64,000 bases of DNA from contig NZ_LMUW01000007.1 of the NCBI RefSeq assembly GCF_009765735.1, forward strand, positions 1-64,000. Reading direction: 5' to 3'. Position numbers and translations under genes: made by a program. This document shows positions 55,392 to 64,000 of this stretch, in pieces. Under the pieces are notes generated by a model. It saw only the letters and a program-made list of their open reading frames with translations. It was not told the origin of the DNA and made no database searches. This DNA comes from Xenophilus sp. L33 (GTDB taxonomy: Bacteria; Pseudomonadota; Gammaproteobacteria; Burkholderiales; Burkholderiaceae_C). Numbering within the stretch: the stretch's first letter is position 1; the number at the start of each line of letters is the position of its first letter.

Positions 55392-55936
55392 AGGTGACAG
55401 CAACCGCAATTCCTGATGTGCTATTGATCGAGCCGAGAGTGTTCGGCGATGAACGTGGCTTCTTCTTTGAGAGCTTCAATCGCAAGGCCTTCGCCGAGGC
55501 GGTAGGCCGTGATGTCGATTTTGTCCAAGACAATCATTCGCGCTCGGTCAGAGGCGTTCTGCGCGGTTTGCACTACCAAATTCAACAAGCTCAGGGTAAA
55601 TTGGTGCGGGTCGTGCAAGGAGCCGTCTTTGATGTAGCAGTAGACCTCCGAAAATCGTCTCCCACTTTTGGCAAATGGGTCGGATTCGAATTGAGCGAGC
55701 TGAATCAGAAGATGATGTGGGTTCCCGAAGGCATGGCGCATGGCTTCGTGGTAATGAGCGAATCCGCAGATTTTCTGTACAAGACAACGGACTACTACGC
55801 ACCCGAACACGAGCGGTGCATTGTCTGGAATGAGCCCTCGCTAGGTATCGAGTGGCCGGTCAGTGCGCTCGAGATCAAGCTCTCGGCGAAAGACAAGCTG
55901 GGAAGCTATTGGGACGGAGCATGCTTCTACGATTGA
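55388..55936 (+). CDS. rfbC: dTDP-4-dehydrorhamnose 3,5-epimerase (RmlC)
   Basis: 182 residues, the normal RmlC cupin. [15 protein letters not shown], the active-site [30 protein letters not shown] and [15 protein letters not shown] with the catalytic residues all occur in order. Its codon use is clearly less GC-biased than rfbBDA, so it may belong to a separately acquired segment although the operon order and ATGA overlap are intact. The 3' end overlaps the convergent membrane gene by 10 bases. Confidence 0.96.
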   Translation: MKVTATAIPDVLLIEPRVFGDERGFFFESFNRKAFAEAVGRDVDFVQDNHSRSVRGVLRGLHYQIQQAQGKLVRVVQGAVFDVAVDLRKSSPTFGKWVGFELSELNQKMMWVPEGMAHGFVVMSESADFLYKTTDYYAPEHERCIVWNEPSLGIEWPVSALEIKLSAKDKLGSYWDGACFYD

Positions 55937-57651
55937 GTGCTCTCGGATGATTTGCGATCACAATTCTCGGGATTTGTGAAGATCTTGAGATCCCAAGCCG
56001 GGGTCTGTACTTGCGCACATTGCGGATATCTTGAAATCAGCTTCTTGCTCGAATTGCTCGGTGCTCGTGTCCACGGGTCCGAGACCTCAACTACGACGTC
56101 AGGCGAATGCCGTTCGAAAAATACTTCCTGCATTTGATCCATTGCCGGAGTTGATCCCAGTTGCTGACCGAAGTCCCAGGTTGACATTGTTTGCGCTTGC
56201 ATCATGCTTAGCAGATAAATGCCGGAAAGCCGGCCAATCACTAAAAACGTCTTCCCGCCTCCCTGCAATGAAGTGAATAGCGCGGTTGTTTGCTCGACCG
56301 ACTGCGCGTGAGGCTTGGTCGTGAGCAAGCCAGCAAACGCACCGGAACGAATGCGTCTTGATGCGGTGGTCAAGGGATTGATGCTCTCGCCATAAACAAA
56401 ATTGAAGTTGCTGACGACAACGGCGAACGTGATCGCTATGAGGGCGATCTCCCCACGAGGTCCAGTTGCCCGATTTTCCGGCAGGCATACTCCAAGGAGT
56501 CCGGCAAGAAAGCCGCCGACGCAGAAATTGTAAAGACCGTTCGTTGCGGTGCTTGCGGTGACGATTCCAGCTGCAAGGCTGATTGGCACCAGAAACATCG
56601 GGCTAACCATCGGTTGTGCCGTTCGCAATCGAGACACCCAGCGTCCAGCAGCAAAAATAGAGAGCAGGAACGTCGTGTCGTGACCGCTGGTGAAAAGAGT
56701 GGGCAACGACAAGAACTGAAGCAGGATGACGAACGTCAATGCAACAAGGCGGAGCTCAAGTCGCAGAGGACGCGCGAGCCCCAATGCCAAGCTTGCCAAA
56801 CATGACCAAGCAAACCATGGCTTGGCGATCAAAGGATCCGGCAAGTGTCTCAGCTTGACAAATAGACCAGATGACACATTGAGTGAGGCGTTCGAAAAGG
56901 TGAACATCTCCCGTAAATGCTCCAGGCCAAAAATTCCTAGGAGCGCCAGCGCCGCTATGGCCTGAAGACTCACGCAAGCAGCGATGTACCTGTAGATCGT
57001 GCCTTTCGAGGGACCCGAAGCGGCTAGAAAGATGCAAATGAATGTCAGGAGTTCAATAGCAATCAGCGTCGGATACGCCACGACAGCCAGTGTCCACGCC
57101 GCAGCGGATGCCCAGATCCAATTCGAATTTCTCGCGTCGCTACGACGGGAGTTGATGTCGGTCTCGGCAATTTGATGGATGCCGATGCACGCCAACGCCA
57201 CGTTCATTGCAAGCATGCCGGCCGTATTGTAGGAAAACGAAGGCAGACTAAAGGGAATGAAGGCGATACTCATTGCAGCAGCAATGAGCGCCGCGAATAT
57301 GTTCGAATGATGCGAATAGCGACGCACGAGCTGAAAAATACAAAAGCCCGTAGCCAGATTGCTGATCATGAAAACCAGCCGCACAAAAAGTACGATGCCT
57401 GTCGTGCCCGCCGTCAGGGCACGGAATGCAAGCACCAGCGGATAGATCAGAATTTCAGCAGTCTGATGGATGCTGAGGAATGGGCTTGATGAAACGCCGG
57501 TCTTGAGCCAACCATCGAGAAATGCAATGTAGTAAGACTCGTCGGAAAGATCAACGCCAACGCTGATTCTGAAGCAATTGGCGACGATGACGGCCAAAAC
57601 TACTGCAATACCGACGTCCATTGATGTGTTGACAGTTCGTGCGGGAGTCAT
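55927..57651 (-). CDS. multi-pass membrane protein, probable GT-C glycosyltransferase
   Basis: 574 residues with about eleven membrane helices over the first 430 residues. A short acidic luminal loop (VGVDLSDESYYIAFLDGW) follows the first helix, the usual place of the catalytic Asp in GT-C transferases. The last 140 residues are soluble. It lies in the AT-richer part of the O-antigen-like region and its start overlaps the stop of the upstream acyltransferase-3 gene in ATGA (57648-57651). Substrate unknown. Confidence 0.7.
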   Translation of the reverse strand: MTPARTVNTSMDVGIAVVLAVIVANCFRISVGVDLSDESYYIAFLDGWLKTGVSSSPFLSIHQTAEILIYPLVLAFRALTAGTTGIVLFVRLVFMISNLATGFCIFQLVRRYSHHSNIFAALIAAAMSIAFIPFSLPSFSYNTAGMLAMNVALACIGIHQIAETDINSRRSDARNSNWIWASAAAWTLAVVAYPTLIAIELLTFICIFLAASGPSKGTIYRYIAACVSLQAIAALALLGIFGLEHLREMFTFSNASLNVSSGLFVKLRHLPDPLIAKPWFAWSCLASLALGLARPLRLELRLVALTFVILLQFLSLPTLFTSGHDTTFLLSIFAAGRWVSRLRTAQPMVSPMFLVPISLAAGIVTASTATNGLYNFCVGGFLAGLLGVCLPENRATGPRGEIALIAITFAVVVSNFNFVYGESINPLTTASRRIRSGAFAGLLTTKPHAQSVEQTTALFTSLQGGGKTFLVIGRLSGIYLLSMMQAQTMSTWDFGQQLGSTPAMDQMQEVFFERHSPDVVVEVSDPWTRAPSNSSKKLISRYPQCAQVQTPAWDLKIFTNPENCDRKSSESTQS

Positions 57652-58739
57652 GGCATCAATCGTCTGATTAATTTTCTCGCGGGCTTTTCGATAGCGACAT
57701 GCAAGCCAATCGATAGCGAAATGACAAGAGCGACGAACATTGCATAGAGTACGAGTTCGCTCAAGGGTTGGAGAGAAGTCACTCCTCTTATCGGACCGGC
57801 GGGCATGTGTGCCAAGTAGAACGCGTAGGAGGCTTCACCGAGCAGCACAGCAGGTGCCGATGCGAGCGGGCGAGCGACTCCAGAGGTGGGCCATCTGGCA
57901 AGGCTCGCAATCAGCAAGGCTCCGGGAATTGCGAAGGCGACGTCCCAACTCAGGGCGGAGTAGTGATTCGATTTCATTCCCATCAACGCGATTATTGTGG
58001 CGACGAGTACGGAATGGGCGACGATTGGAATGTGAGATCGTTGAGGGTTGTGCTGCGCAAATCGCATGACATAGACGGCGCCAAGCATGCCGAGCACGAA
58101 GTCGCCGAGTCGCAAGAGCGGCGTTCGATAGAGCCATCGATGAGCCGAGAGAGGATCTTGAGACGGCAATTGGCTTTGGCCCGTAAGCACAAACACAACG
58201 GCGATTGCAATCATTGCTGCAGCCACTAAAGAGGCCGAGAGAAGTATGGTGCCGCGACTCCTGAATAGCCCTAGCTTGAGGCAAATCGAAATGAGGATCG
58301 GGAAGCAAAGATAAAGAAATAACTCGACGCCAATACTCCATGCGGGGCCGTTGATGCCGTATGCAACACCGAGGTCCGAACTCCATGTCTGCAATGCCAA
58401 GGCATAGGTCCAGAACGGCGCGCCGGACGAAGGCTGAGTCAACCAGCCCAAGCTGATAAAAAAGAAATACAGCGGATAGATTCGCGCAAACCGTGCGACA
58501 AAATAACGAATCAACAATGCGAGATCAATCCCCTTCTCGAATTCATCGACGTAGTTGTATGTCAGGATGAACCCAGAGAGAACGAAGAAAAATGTGACTC
58601 CGGCATAGCCTGCCTCCGTGACTTGTCGCGCCCAGCCACCCAGCAAGGGCACCGGGTAGTGAGACACGAAAACCATCATTGCCGCCGCGAAACGAAATCC
58701 GGTCAGTGCACCAATGTTGGGATGGGGAGACTTGGGCAT
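57648..58739 (-). CDS. acyltransferase-3 family membrane protein (no SGNH domain)
   Basis: 363 residues from ATG 58739. ALTGFRFAAAMMVFVSHY carries the conserved His of acyltransferase-3 proteins, GYAGVTFFFVLSGFILTYNY and RYFVARFARIYPLYFFF follow, then about eight more helices and a short basic C-terminus (IEKPARKLIRRL). These enzymes O-acylate surface glycans using cytosolic acyl-CoA. Upstream in-frame codons (to 58907) do not belong to the domain. The start lies in an exact palindrome, 58731-58749. It precedes the GT-C-like gene by an ATGA overlap. Confidence 0.88.
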   Translation of the reverse strand: MPKSPHPNIGALTGFRFAAAMMVFVSHYPVPLLGGWARQVTEAGYAGVTFFFVLSGFILTYNYVDEFEKGIDLALLIRYFVARFARIYPLYFFFISLGWLTQPSSGAPFWTYALALQTWSSDLGVAYGINGPAWSIGVELFLYLCFPILISICLKLGLFRSRGTILLSASLVAAAMIAIAVVFVLTGQSQLPSQDPLSAHRWLYRTPLLRLGDFVLGMLGAVYVMRFAQHNPQRSHIPIVAHSVLVATIIALMGMKSNHYSALSWDVAFAIPGALLIASLARWPTSGVARPLASAPAVLLGEASYAFYLAHMPAGPIRGVTSLQPLSELVLYAMFVALVISLSIGLHVAIEKPARKLIRRLMP

Positions 58740-58749
58740 AATGCCCAAG
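58731..58749. promoter_or_regulatory. 19-base palindrome overlapping an acyltransferase start codon
   Basis: CTTGGGCAT-A-ATGCCCAAG has exact 9-base arms. The left arm contains the ATG (minus strand) of the acyltransferase-3 gene. It sits in the 82-base divergent space shared with the acyltransferase-SGNH gene, so a protein bound there could repress the minus-strand gene and possibly both. Confidence 0.4.
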
Positions 58750-58821
58750 CATTGTCGCGCATCTCTTGTCGTCCCTGACTCGGTTGCTTGGCTTGAATCA
58801 AAACCGAATGAAAGAGGCTTC

Positions 58822-60861
58822 ATGAGTTTGGCGGCTAGTTTGAGCGACACGGCGGCCAAGACTTCCGTGCACATGGAAACCGATACCCTGAGGTATCGCA
58901 AGGACATCGATGGGTTGCGCGCAGTTGCAGTTCTGCTTGTTCTCCTGTTTCACGCGTTCCCCGATTTGTTACAAGGCGGTTTTGTTGGGGTCGATGTCTT
59001 TTTTGTCATTTCCGGGTTTTTGATAACAGGTGTCATCTTGACCTCGATCGAGTCGGGTAAGTTCACAATTTCGCATTTTTATGAACGGCGCATACGGAGA
59101 ATATTTCCAGCGCTAATTTTGGTGCTAACCGCCTGTTTGGCGTTCGGTTGGATCACATTGTTGGCCGACGACCTGCTCGAGCTTTCACGTCATGTGGTTG
59201 CCGGCGCTGCTTTTTTTTCGAACTTGCTGTTGTGGCACGAGTCCGGCTATTTTGACAAGGTATCAGCGACCAAGCCTCTGCTTCATCTGTGGTCGCTTGG
59301 GATCGAAGAGCAGTTTTATCTTGTCTGGCCGCTTGTGATCTGGACGGCGCATCGTCGTCGATGGCCAATCATCTGGATCGTCGTGGGACTTGCATCCGCG
59401 TCGCTGGCGTTGAACCTCCTGCTAGTGCATTCCAGGCCGGTCGCTGCGTTCTACTCGCCTTTGAGCAGAGCATGGGAATTGTTGCTCGGTGCGGCCCTTG
59501 CAGGTGCGAGATTCTGCAGCAGGGGCCCGTTCACGGATGGATCGTCTGCCAAACAGCAGAGACTGCTGATCACGGAGGCAAAGATCCTGAACCGTGACGC
59601 GGGGGCAATCCTTGGCATCTCGCTGATCTTGGGCTCGGCTATCGTACTGAAGCAAAGCGATCCATTTCCGGGCTGGCTGGCACTCATTCCTTGTATCGGC
59701 AGCGTGCTACTGCTGCGCGCAGGACCTGGTGCTTGGTTCAATCGTGTAGTGCTCGGAAACCGGATTGCTGTCGCAATAGGACTGATCAGCTTTCCCCTCT
59801 ATCTATGGCACTGGCCTCTATTGGTTTTTGCAAGAAGCGTTGGCGGCGACGAACTCGCCATTGGAATTCGCATCGGAATGCTGGTGCTGAGCGGCTTGCT
59901 TGCCGCTCTGACTTACTTATTAGTTGAACGTCCATTTCGCTTTGGTGGCGCTGGGCGGCCTAAGACTCTTTCACTTGCAGCCGCAGGCCTTGTCGTTGGC
60001 ATAGTGGGTTCTTGGATCGTCCACGACAAAGGAGCTCCTTCTCGATATCCGGAAATCGTGCAGCGTGCGACCCAGTACGACCTAGAGGGCTATCGTTTTG
60101 CACTGCGCAATCGCATCTGCTTCATGGATCTGGATCAAAATGCATCGCAGTTCAAGAACGAGTGCGTGGACACTGGAAACAAGCCACTGTGGATGCTCTG
60201 GGGAGATTCCGGCGCCGCCACACTCTACCCTGGTTTGCGATCGCTTGCCGAAAGGGAGCAGGATTTTAGAATTGCACAATTTACGTCTTCCTCGTGCCCC
60301 CCAATGCTATTATTTGATAGCAAAATCAATCCAGCTTGCAAGGGGAACAATGAGAAAGTCATGAGCATCGTTCGCGAACAGAAACCGGACACAGTCCTTC
60401 TGAGTGCGATATGGAGTGCCTACGATAAAACGCATCTCGTCGAAACTGTGAAGGCCATCAAGGACGCCGGCGTCCGAAGAATCTTTATTCTTGGACCGGC
60501 CCCCGCTTGGAGAAAAACACCATCTCAAATACTTTTCGACAACTGGAAAAGTGATCCGCTGCATCGTCCGCCGCCTGCAAGGCTGGACTATGCATTGAAC
60601 GGCATGGGTGAAGGTCAGACTGCTGGAAGTGGAGTCGATTTGCGGACATCGGCAGCCGAAGATGAACTGAAGAAGGTAGCTGAGACAGAGGGCGCTACCT
60701 ACATCTCCTTGATGAGTGCACTGTGCAACAGGGACGGCTGTCTGACGCGCGCCTCGGTTGATAGCGGCGACGCGTTTTACCTTGATGTCGTTCACTTGAA
60801 CAAGACGGGCTCTGACTACGTGATTCGAAAAATCGCACCAGAGCTTGGCTTTCGCGAGTGA
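58822..60861 (+). CDS. membrane O-acyltransferase with C-terminal SGNH domain
   Basis: 679 residues from ATG 58822, with AGAGG before it. Same plan as the protein at 41545: RKDIDGLRAVAVLLVLLFH, GGFVGVDVFFVISGFLI, YERRIRRIFPALI, and about ten helices, then an SGNH domain with LWMLWGDSGAATLYPGL and a late DVVHLNKTG Asp/His pair. In the first block the motif GDSx is conserved. It should acylate the O-antigen or capsule. Codon use is AT-richer than its paralogue. It converges with the 60863 gene, 1 base apart. Confidence 0.92.
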   Translation: MSLAASLSDTAAKTSVHMETDTLRYRKDIDGLRAVAVLLVLLFHAFPDLLQGGFVGVDVFFVISGFLITGVILTSIESGKFTISHFYERRIRRIFPALILVLTACLAFGWITLLADDLLELSRHVVAGAAFFSNLLLWHESGYFDKVSATKPLLHLWSLGIEEQFYLVWPLVIWTAHRRRWPIIWIVVGLASASLALNLLLVHSRPVAAFYSPLSRAWELLLGAALAGARFCSRGPFTDGSSAKQQRLLITEAKILNRDAGAILGISLILGSAIVLKQSDPFPGWLALIPCIGSVLLLRAGPGAWFNRVVLGNRIAVAIGLISFPLYLWHWPLLVFARSVGGDELAIGIRIGMLVLSGLLAALTYLLVERPFRFGGAGRPKTLSLAAAGLVVGIVGSWIVHDKGAPSRYPEIVQRATQYDLEGYRFALRNRICFMDLDQNASQFKNECVDTGNKPLWMLWGDSGAATLYPGLRSLAEREQDFRIAQFTSSSCPPMLLFDSKINPACKGNNEKVMSIVREQKPDTVLLSAIWSAYDKTHLVETVKAIKDAGVRRIFILGPAPAWRKTPSQILFDNWKSDPLHRPPPARLDYALNGMGEGQTAGSGVDLRTSAAEDELKKVAETEGATYISLMSALCNRDGCLTRASVDSGDAFYLDVVHLNKTGSDYVIRKIAPELGFRE

Positions 60862-60862
60862 T

Positions 60863-63031
60863 CTACTGGCTCGGATGAAGGTCGAAGCCGCGCATCTTGG
60901 TCGAGAGGTCGAAGTTGTCCCGTTCCAGGGCAGATTCGATATGTAGTGTGTTTGTGCCTGAGCGCAGGGCATCCCGCGGTACCTTTGCGACAAAACTCTC
61001 CTCCCCTGTTTGCCACACAGGCTCGAGGGGCATCCCGTTGAGACGAGCCCTGATGCTGGACTTGATGGCTGGAGTAAGGATCACCTCGAATCTGACCAGC
61101 AGGTCGTAGTCAACTGGCTTGGGCTCCAGTTCAAACAGCAGGCGCGAGTCGACAAGATACTTCCAAGATGAGGCATGGTGCGAAAGCCAATCTCCTGTCC
61201 ATTCAGCTTCGAGCCAACCGGTGCCTCGGATCGGCTTTTCGAGACTCCACCATTTACCGAAATCCCAGTGATATTCCCAAGGATCCCGATAACGTCTGAA
61301 GATTGAACGCTCCAATGCCGATGGTTTCGAATTGTTCACCAGGATTTGGCGATAGCGCCTGGCTGCAGATGTGTCGCCCGTCAGCAGCCCAGCGCGATAG
61401 GACATCAGTTGCGATGATTGGACGGCGCGTCCTCCCTCATCAAGCTCCAGTTCCACAACATTTGATTTGCTGATCAGTCTCTCTTCGGCCGGCGCCTGTA
61501 TTGTTGTTCCTGGTCCTTCTACTGGCGCCGGAGGTACCAGCGCCCAACTGCCTTCGCGATCCAGGCATCGACCGCTCCGCCGATAGGCATCCAGCCTTTG
61601 CCATTCGCCGCCTGGCATTGTGCAGATTTCAACTTTGGAAATAGGCAGCGCGTACAGATAGCTTAGCGCCCAAGCGAGGTTGTCACGCAGGAACCAGGTG
61701 TGAGTAAATCTGGCGGAGCCGTCGAGTAAAAGAAGCGTCTTCCCTTGGGCTGCGCGGGCATCGAAGTTCTCGACGATGTTTCGAAGGGCAGTGCGCTGAT
61801 CTCTAGACAGACTTGCATAGTGATCAAACTGATAGAGCTGGGCCGCGAGGCCAAGTAAAAGAAGCAGCGATGCCAAAAGCCAGGTCACCGCACCGCGGGC
61901 CAATGTCCGCAGACTTAGCAGGCAGCTCAATGCCACCAATGCTGCACCTGGCGACGCAAAGAGGTAGGTTCTCTGCGTGATGGCAAGGTGGGCGCCCGAG
62001 GTGAGATATGGAGCGAAGCCGAGCGCCATTAGAACCAAGCCTGCGATCGCCATGCGTGCGCCCATGATGGGCTCCTTATGGTCAGTCACAGTTCGGTGCT
62101 GTCCAATGGCGCCAAATGCGAGAGTGGCTAAGAGAGCGACCACGGCGATGAGCAGATAAACGTAGCTGTGGAATTCGGTTGCAGTAATGCGCCATGCATC
62201 TATCCAGCCGCCTACGAATGAGCGCGTCATCCCGATCGTGAAAAGCTTTGGCAGTTGCTCGTGCACTACCAATGCAATCGCATTGGACCCCGTCACGGTC
62301 TCCTGGTAGGACGGTGGGTTCAGTCGCGACATGATGACGACATAGGAGCCATATGCGATCGTTACCGCGACCCATGCCAAGATTGGCGCATTGTGCTGCT
62401 TCAACGTGCGCACTGAACCTCGCATTCCATGCTTCACGAAGATCACGATCATGGGTAGAGGAATGAGGAATGCTGCAACCTCGTACATTAGGATCGATGT
62501 CACCAGCGCAACCGCGCTGCCGGTCGACAGTGCAATGCGGACCCATCGAAGTTTGGTTTCCCCTGCCTTTAACGCCCACACAGAAGCGAGAAGAATGAGC
62601 GCCAACGCCCAATCAATATGTAGGCTTCGGAAGGACAATTGCATCGTATCTGCAGGCCAAAGCAGAACAAGCAGGCCAAACAGCGACGACATCGCCACGG
62701 ATTTTGTGAGCCGCGAACCCAGAAGGGCGGAAGCGAAACCTTTGACGCAAAGGCTCGAAATGAGCAGGATGTTCCAAGATGCGAAGGAGTCAGGCCCCAA
62801 GACGTAGGCAATCGCGTGTGGAAAGACGGTGAGCGGCCGCAAATAGTGGGCGGCGAGCGGCGTTGACGGCCCGACTACGAAGAAGGCTCCAAAATGAGTG
62901 AAGAGCCCCAGGACATCCCACTCCTCCAGTAGGCCGCCGAGTTGAAATCCAAAGGGTAGCCACAGCAGCGCAACAAGCACGGCGATTGGCAGAGCGAATC
63001 GAAGCAGGAGCGATGAATCTCGCGAAGTCAT
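60863..63031 (-). CDS. large membrane protein, probable GT-C type glycosyltransferase
   Basis: 722 residues with about twelve membrane helices to residue 420, beginning LLLRFALPIAVLVALLWLPF. The first luminal loop is short with Glu-Glu-Trp-Asp (GLLEEWDVLGLFTHF), consistent with a GT-C acidic pair. The C-terminal 300 residues are soluble and end in a beta-rich part (VRFEVILTPAIKSSIRARL). No family assigned. Between its start and the GtrA-like stop are 3 bases, so it is part of the operon with 63035 and the WxcM-like gene. Confidence 0.7.
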   Translation of the reverse strand: MTSRDSSLLLRFALPIAVLVALLWLPFGFQLGGLLEEWDVLGLFTHFGAFFVVGPSTPLAAHYLRPLTVFPHAIAYVLGPDSFASWNILLISSLCVKGFASALLGSRLTKSVAMSSLFGLLVLLWPADTMQLSFRSLHIDWALALILLASVWALKAGETKLRWVRIALSTGSAVALVTSILMYEVAAFLIPLPMIVIFVKHGMRGSVRTLKQHNAPILAWVAVTIAYGSYVVIMSRLNPPSYQETVTGSNAIALVVHEQLPKLFTIGMTRSFVGGWIDAWRITATEFHSYVYLLIAVVALLATLAFGAIGQHRTVTDHKEPIMGARMAIAGLVLMALGFAPYLTSGAHLAITQRTYLFASPGAALVALSCLLSLRTLARGAVTWLLASLLLLLGLAAQLYQFDHYASLSRDQRTALRNIVENFDARAAQGKTLLLLDGSARFTHTWFLRDNLAWALSYLYALPISKVEICTMPGGEWQRLDAYRRSGRCLDREGSWALVPPAPVEGPGTTIQAPAEERLISKSNVVELELDEGGRAVQSSQLMSYRAGLLTGDTSAARRYRQILVNNSKPSALERSIFRRYRDPWEYHWDFGKWWSLEKPIRGTGWLEAEWTGDWLSHHASSWKYLVDSRLLFELEPKPVDYDLLVRFEVILTPAIKSSIRARLNGMPLEPVWQTGEESFVAKVPRDALRSGTNTLHIESALERDNFDLSTKMRGFDLHPSQ

Positions 63032-63034
63032 AGG

Positions 63035-63439
63035 TTAGCCGTCGATAGCTTGCGGCTCGGCAAAGACCCACTTCGATAGAAGGAACGTCAATGGAACCGT
63101 GACCACGATGCTTGCCAAAGGCGCCCATCGGGGCTCCCATCCCGCATAGCCAACCCAGAGATGGACAATCCCGAGACCAACGAGATATTGAACGACGTAT
63201 ACCAGCGGGAACAGTAGATGTCGACGTGCAAGCCGCGGTTTTCCAAAGACGAAGGTGCGGTTCAGAATGAATGAAAGAGCAATGCCTGCGGCAAAGGCAA
63301 TAGTGAAGCTGATCGTGTACGAGACAACCCTTAGTAGCAGCAGGTAGATAGCGTACGTGACGCCGGTGTTCACCGCGCCGGAAAGCAGGAAGCGTCCAAC
63401 ACGCCGTCGAAATGCGCTTGCGCTTGAGCGCCGAGTCAC
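63035..63439 (-). CDS. GtrA-family membrane protein
   Basis: 134 residues with four helices. RVGRFLLSGAVNTGVTYAIY and GIALSFILNRTFVFGKP are GtrA blocks, and VTVPLTFLLSKWVFAEP ends the chain. It is a second GtrA beside the one at 45071 and may flip an undecaprenyl-linked sugar. Its start overlaps the stop of the WxcM-like gene by ATGA (63436-63439). Confidence 0.9.
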   Translation of the reverse strand: MTRRSSASAFRRRVGRFLLSGAVNTGVTYAIYLLLLRVVSYTISFTIAFAAGIALSFILNRTFVFGKPRLARRHLLFPLVYVVQYLVGLGIVHLWVGYAGWEPRWAPLASIVVTVPLTFLLSKWVFAEPQAIDG

Positions 63440-64000
63440 GAGATTGAGGGCGGTTGACCTGCGCGCTTCAACTGCAGGAACTCTCCATGGTCCCGAATAT
63501 AGTCGGCGCCATCGTAATAGTCAGAGGCGAACACGAGCAATACGGCGTCGGATGAATACCTGTACTGGGTGCCCCACACCATGGGGGGCAGATATACACC
63601 CACAGAGGGTCGGTCGAGCTTGAATTCTTCTCGCTGCTTGCCATCGTCGGCTACGACGCTTACTTTGCCTTTAACTGCTATCAAGAACTGATGACATTTG
63701 CGGTGGGCGTGCTCGCCGCGGGTCTCCACCGTCGGTACGTCGTAAACAAGGAAATAGCGCAAAGGCCTGAATGGGATTTCGCGCTCGAACTCACCGACCG
63801 AGAGGCTACCCCGCATGTCAGGGACGGCCCGCAGGTGATGGAAGGTCACTCCTTCTACCGAACTTCGAGTCACGCCGGAGCCCGAAGCCCGTTCGGACTC
63901 AATCGAGGCTGCGGTGCGCTCCGTTGCATCGACATACCCGGTGATCCGGGCAGGGTTGCCAACGACGATCGCATGGGGAGGCACCGATCGCGTGACGACA
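63436..64000 (-). CDS. WxcM-like bifunctional protein (hexapeptide acetyltransferase + FdtA/QdtA cupin), 5' end outside window
   Basis: The frame is open to the window edge, so only the C-terminal 187 residues are seen. SVPPHAIVVGNPARITGYV is the end of a left-handed beta-helix acetyltransferase. From about FHHLRAVPDMRGSLSVGEF the chain is the cupin of dTDP-4-keto-6-deoxyhexose 3,4-ketoisomerases: YFLVYDVP, RGEHAHRKCHQFLIAVKG with the His pair, and PSVGVYLPPMVWGTQY. WxcM-type fusions make dTDP-3-acetamido-3,6-dideoxyhexoses; the substrate would come from RmlA and RmlB. Couples to the GtrA gene by ATGA. Confidence 0.9.
   Translation of the reverse strand, partial: VVTRSVPPHAIVVGNPARITGYVDATERTAASIESERASGSGVTRSSVEGVTFHHLRAVPDMRGSLSVGEFEREIPFRPLRYFLVYDVPTVETRGEHAHRKCHQFLIAVKGKVSVVADDGKQREEFKLDRPSVGVYLPPMVWGTQYRYSSDAVLLVFASDYYDGADYIRDHGEFLQLKRAGQPPSIS

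Overview
The window looks like chromosome of a GC-rich betaproteobacterium. A Burkholderiales genome of the Comamonadaceae (Variovorax-like) type is my inference, from uniformly high GC, frequent 4-base ATGA gene overlaps, a type III pantothenate kinase, PurT, acyl-CoA and polyhydroxyalkanoate functions, many esterases and an rmlBDAC cluster. No rRNA, tRNA, CRISPR array or replication origin was seen. No gene-free stretch exceeds 300 bases.

Regions: (1) 1-12.8 kb is catabolic. It holds the end of a TPR regulator, a large DyP-peroxidase/P450-like fusion, a three-gene acyl-CoA block (hydroxyacyl-CoA dehydrogenase, enoyl-CoA hydratase, serine hydrolase), purT, and an esterase / beta-keto-acid-cleavage enzyme / hydrolase / AraC block with a FadR-type palindrome in front. 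(2) 12.8-30.6 kb is mostly housekeeping: Gly-rich RRM protein, RhlE helicase, LtrA-like membrane protein, acyl-CoA dehydrogenase, NodIJ-like ABC exporter, P450 with a divergent ArsR regulator, a Fic protein with an altered active site, AMP nucleosidase, glutathione reductase, a FecR protein with a very long glutamine-rich tail, a ribbon-helix-helix regulator with an unusual four-half-site operator, an esterase, a rhodanese and coaX. (3) 30.6-33.5 kb is a small AT-richer accessory island. It has an IS5-type transposase remnant and a translationally coupled pair, a zinc-finger protein of unknown function followed by a MobV-like HUH protein. This is the least explained part of the window. (4) 33.5-43.6 kb holds a DUF445 protein, argE, and a divergent operon of peptidases and amidohydrolases wrapped around a molybdopterin oxidoreductase, followed by an acyltransferase-SGNH protein. 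(5) 43.7-50.1 kb has ACBP, a GtrB-GtrA-membrane protein trio, a TPR protein, a TetR regulator, a phasin and a capsule-type protein. (6) 50.1-64 kb is a surface-polysaccharide locus: a large membrane protein, rmlBDAC (dTDP-L-rhamnose), GT-C-like membrane proteins, two O-acyltransferases, a GtrA flippase and, at the edge, a WxcM-like acetyltransferase/3,4-ketoisomerase. Base composition drops at rmlC and stays lower to the end, as expected for a strain-variable O-antigen region joined onto a conserved rmlBDA.

How they work together: RmlA and RmlB make dTDP-4-keto-6-deoxyglucose. RmlC and RmlD turn it into dTDP-rhamnose. The WxcM-like enzyme at the edge could draw on the same intermediate for a 3-acetamido-sugar. 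The acyltransferases and Gtr proteins would then decorate the finished glycan. All functional calls rest on reading motifs by eye; no database search was possible.
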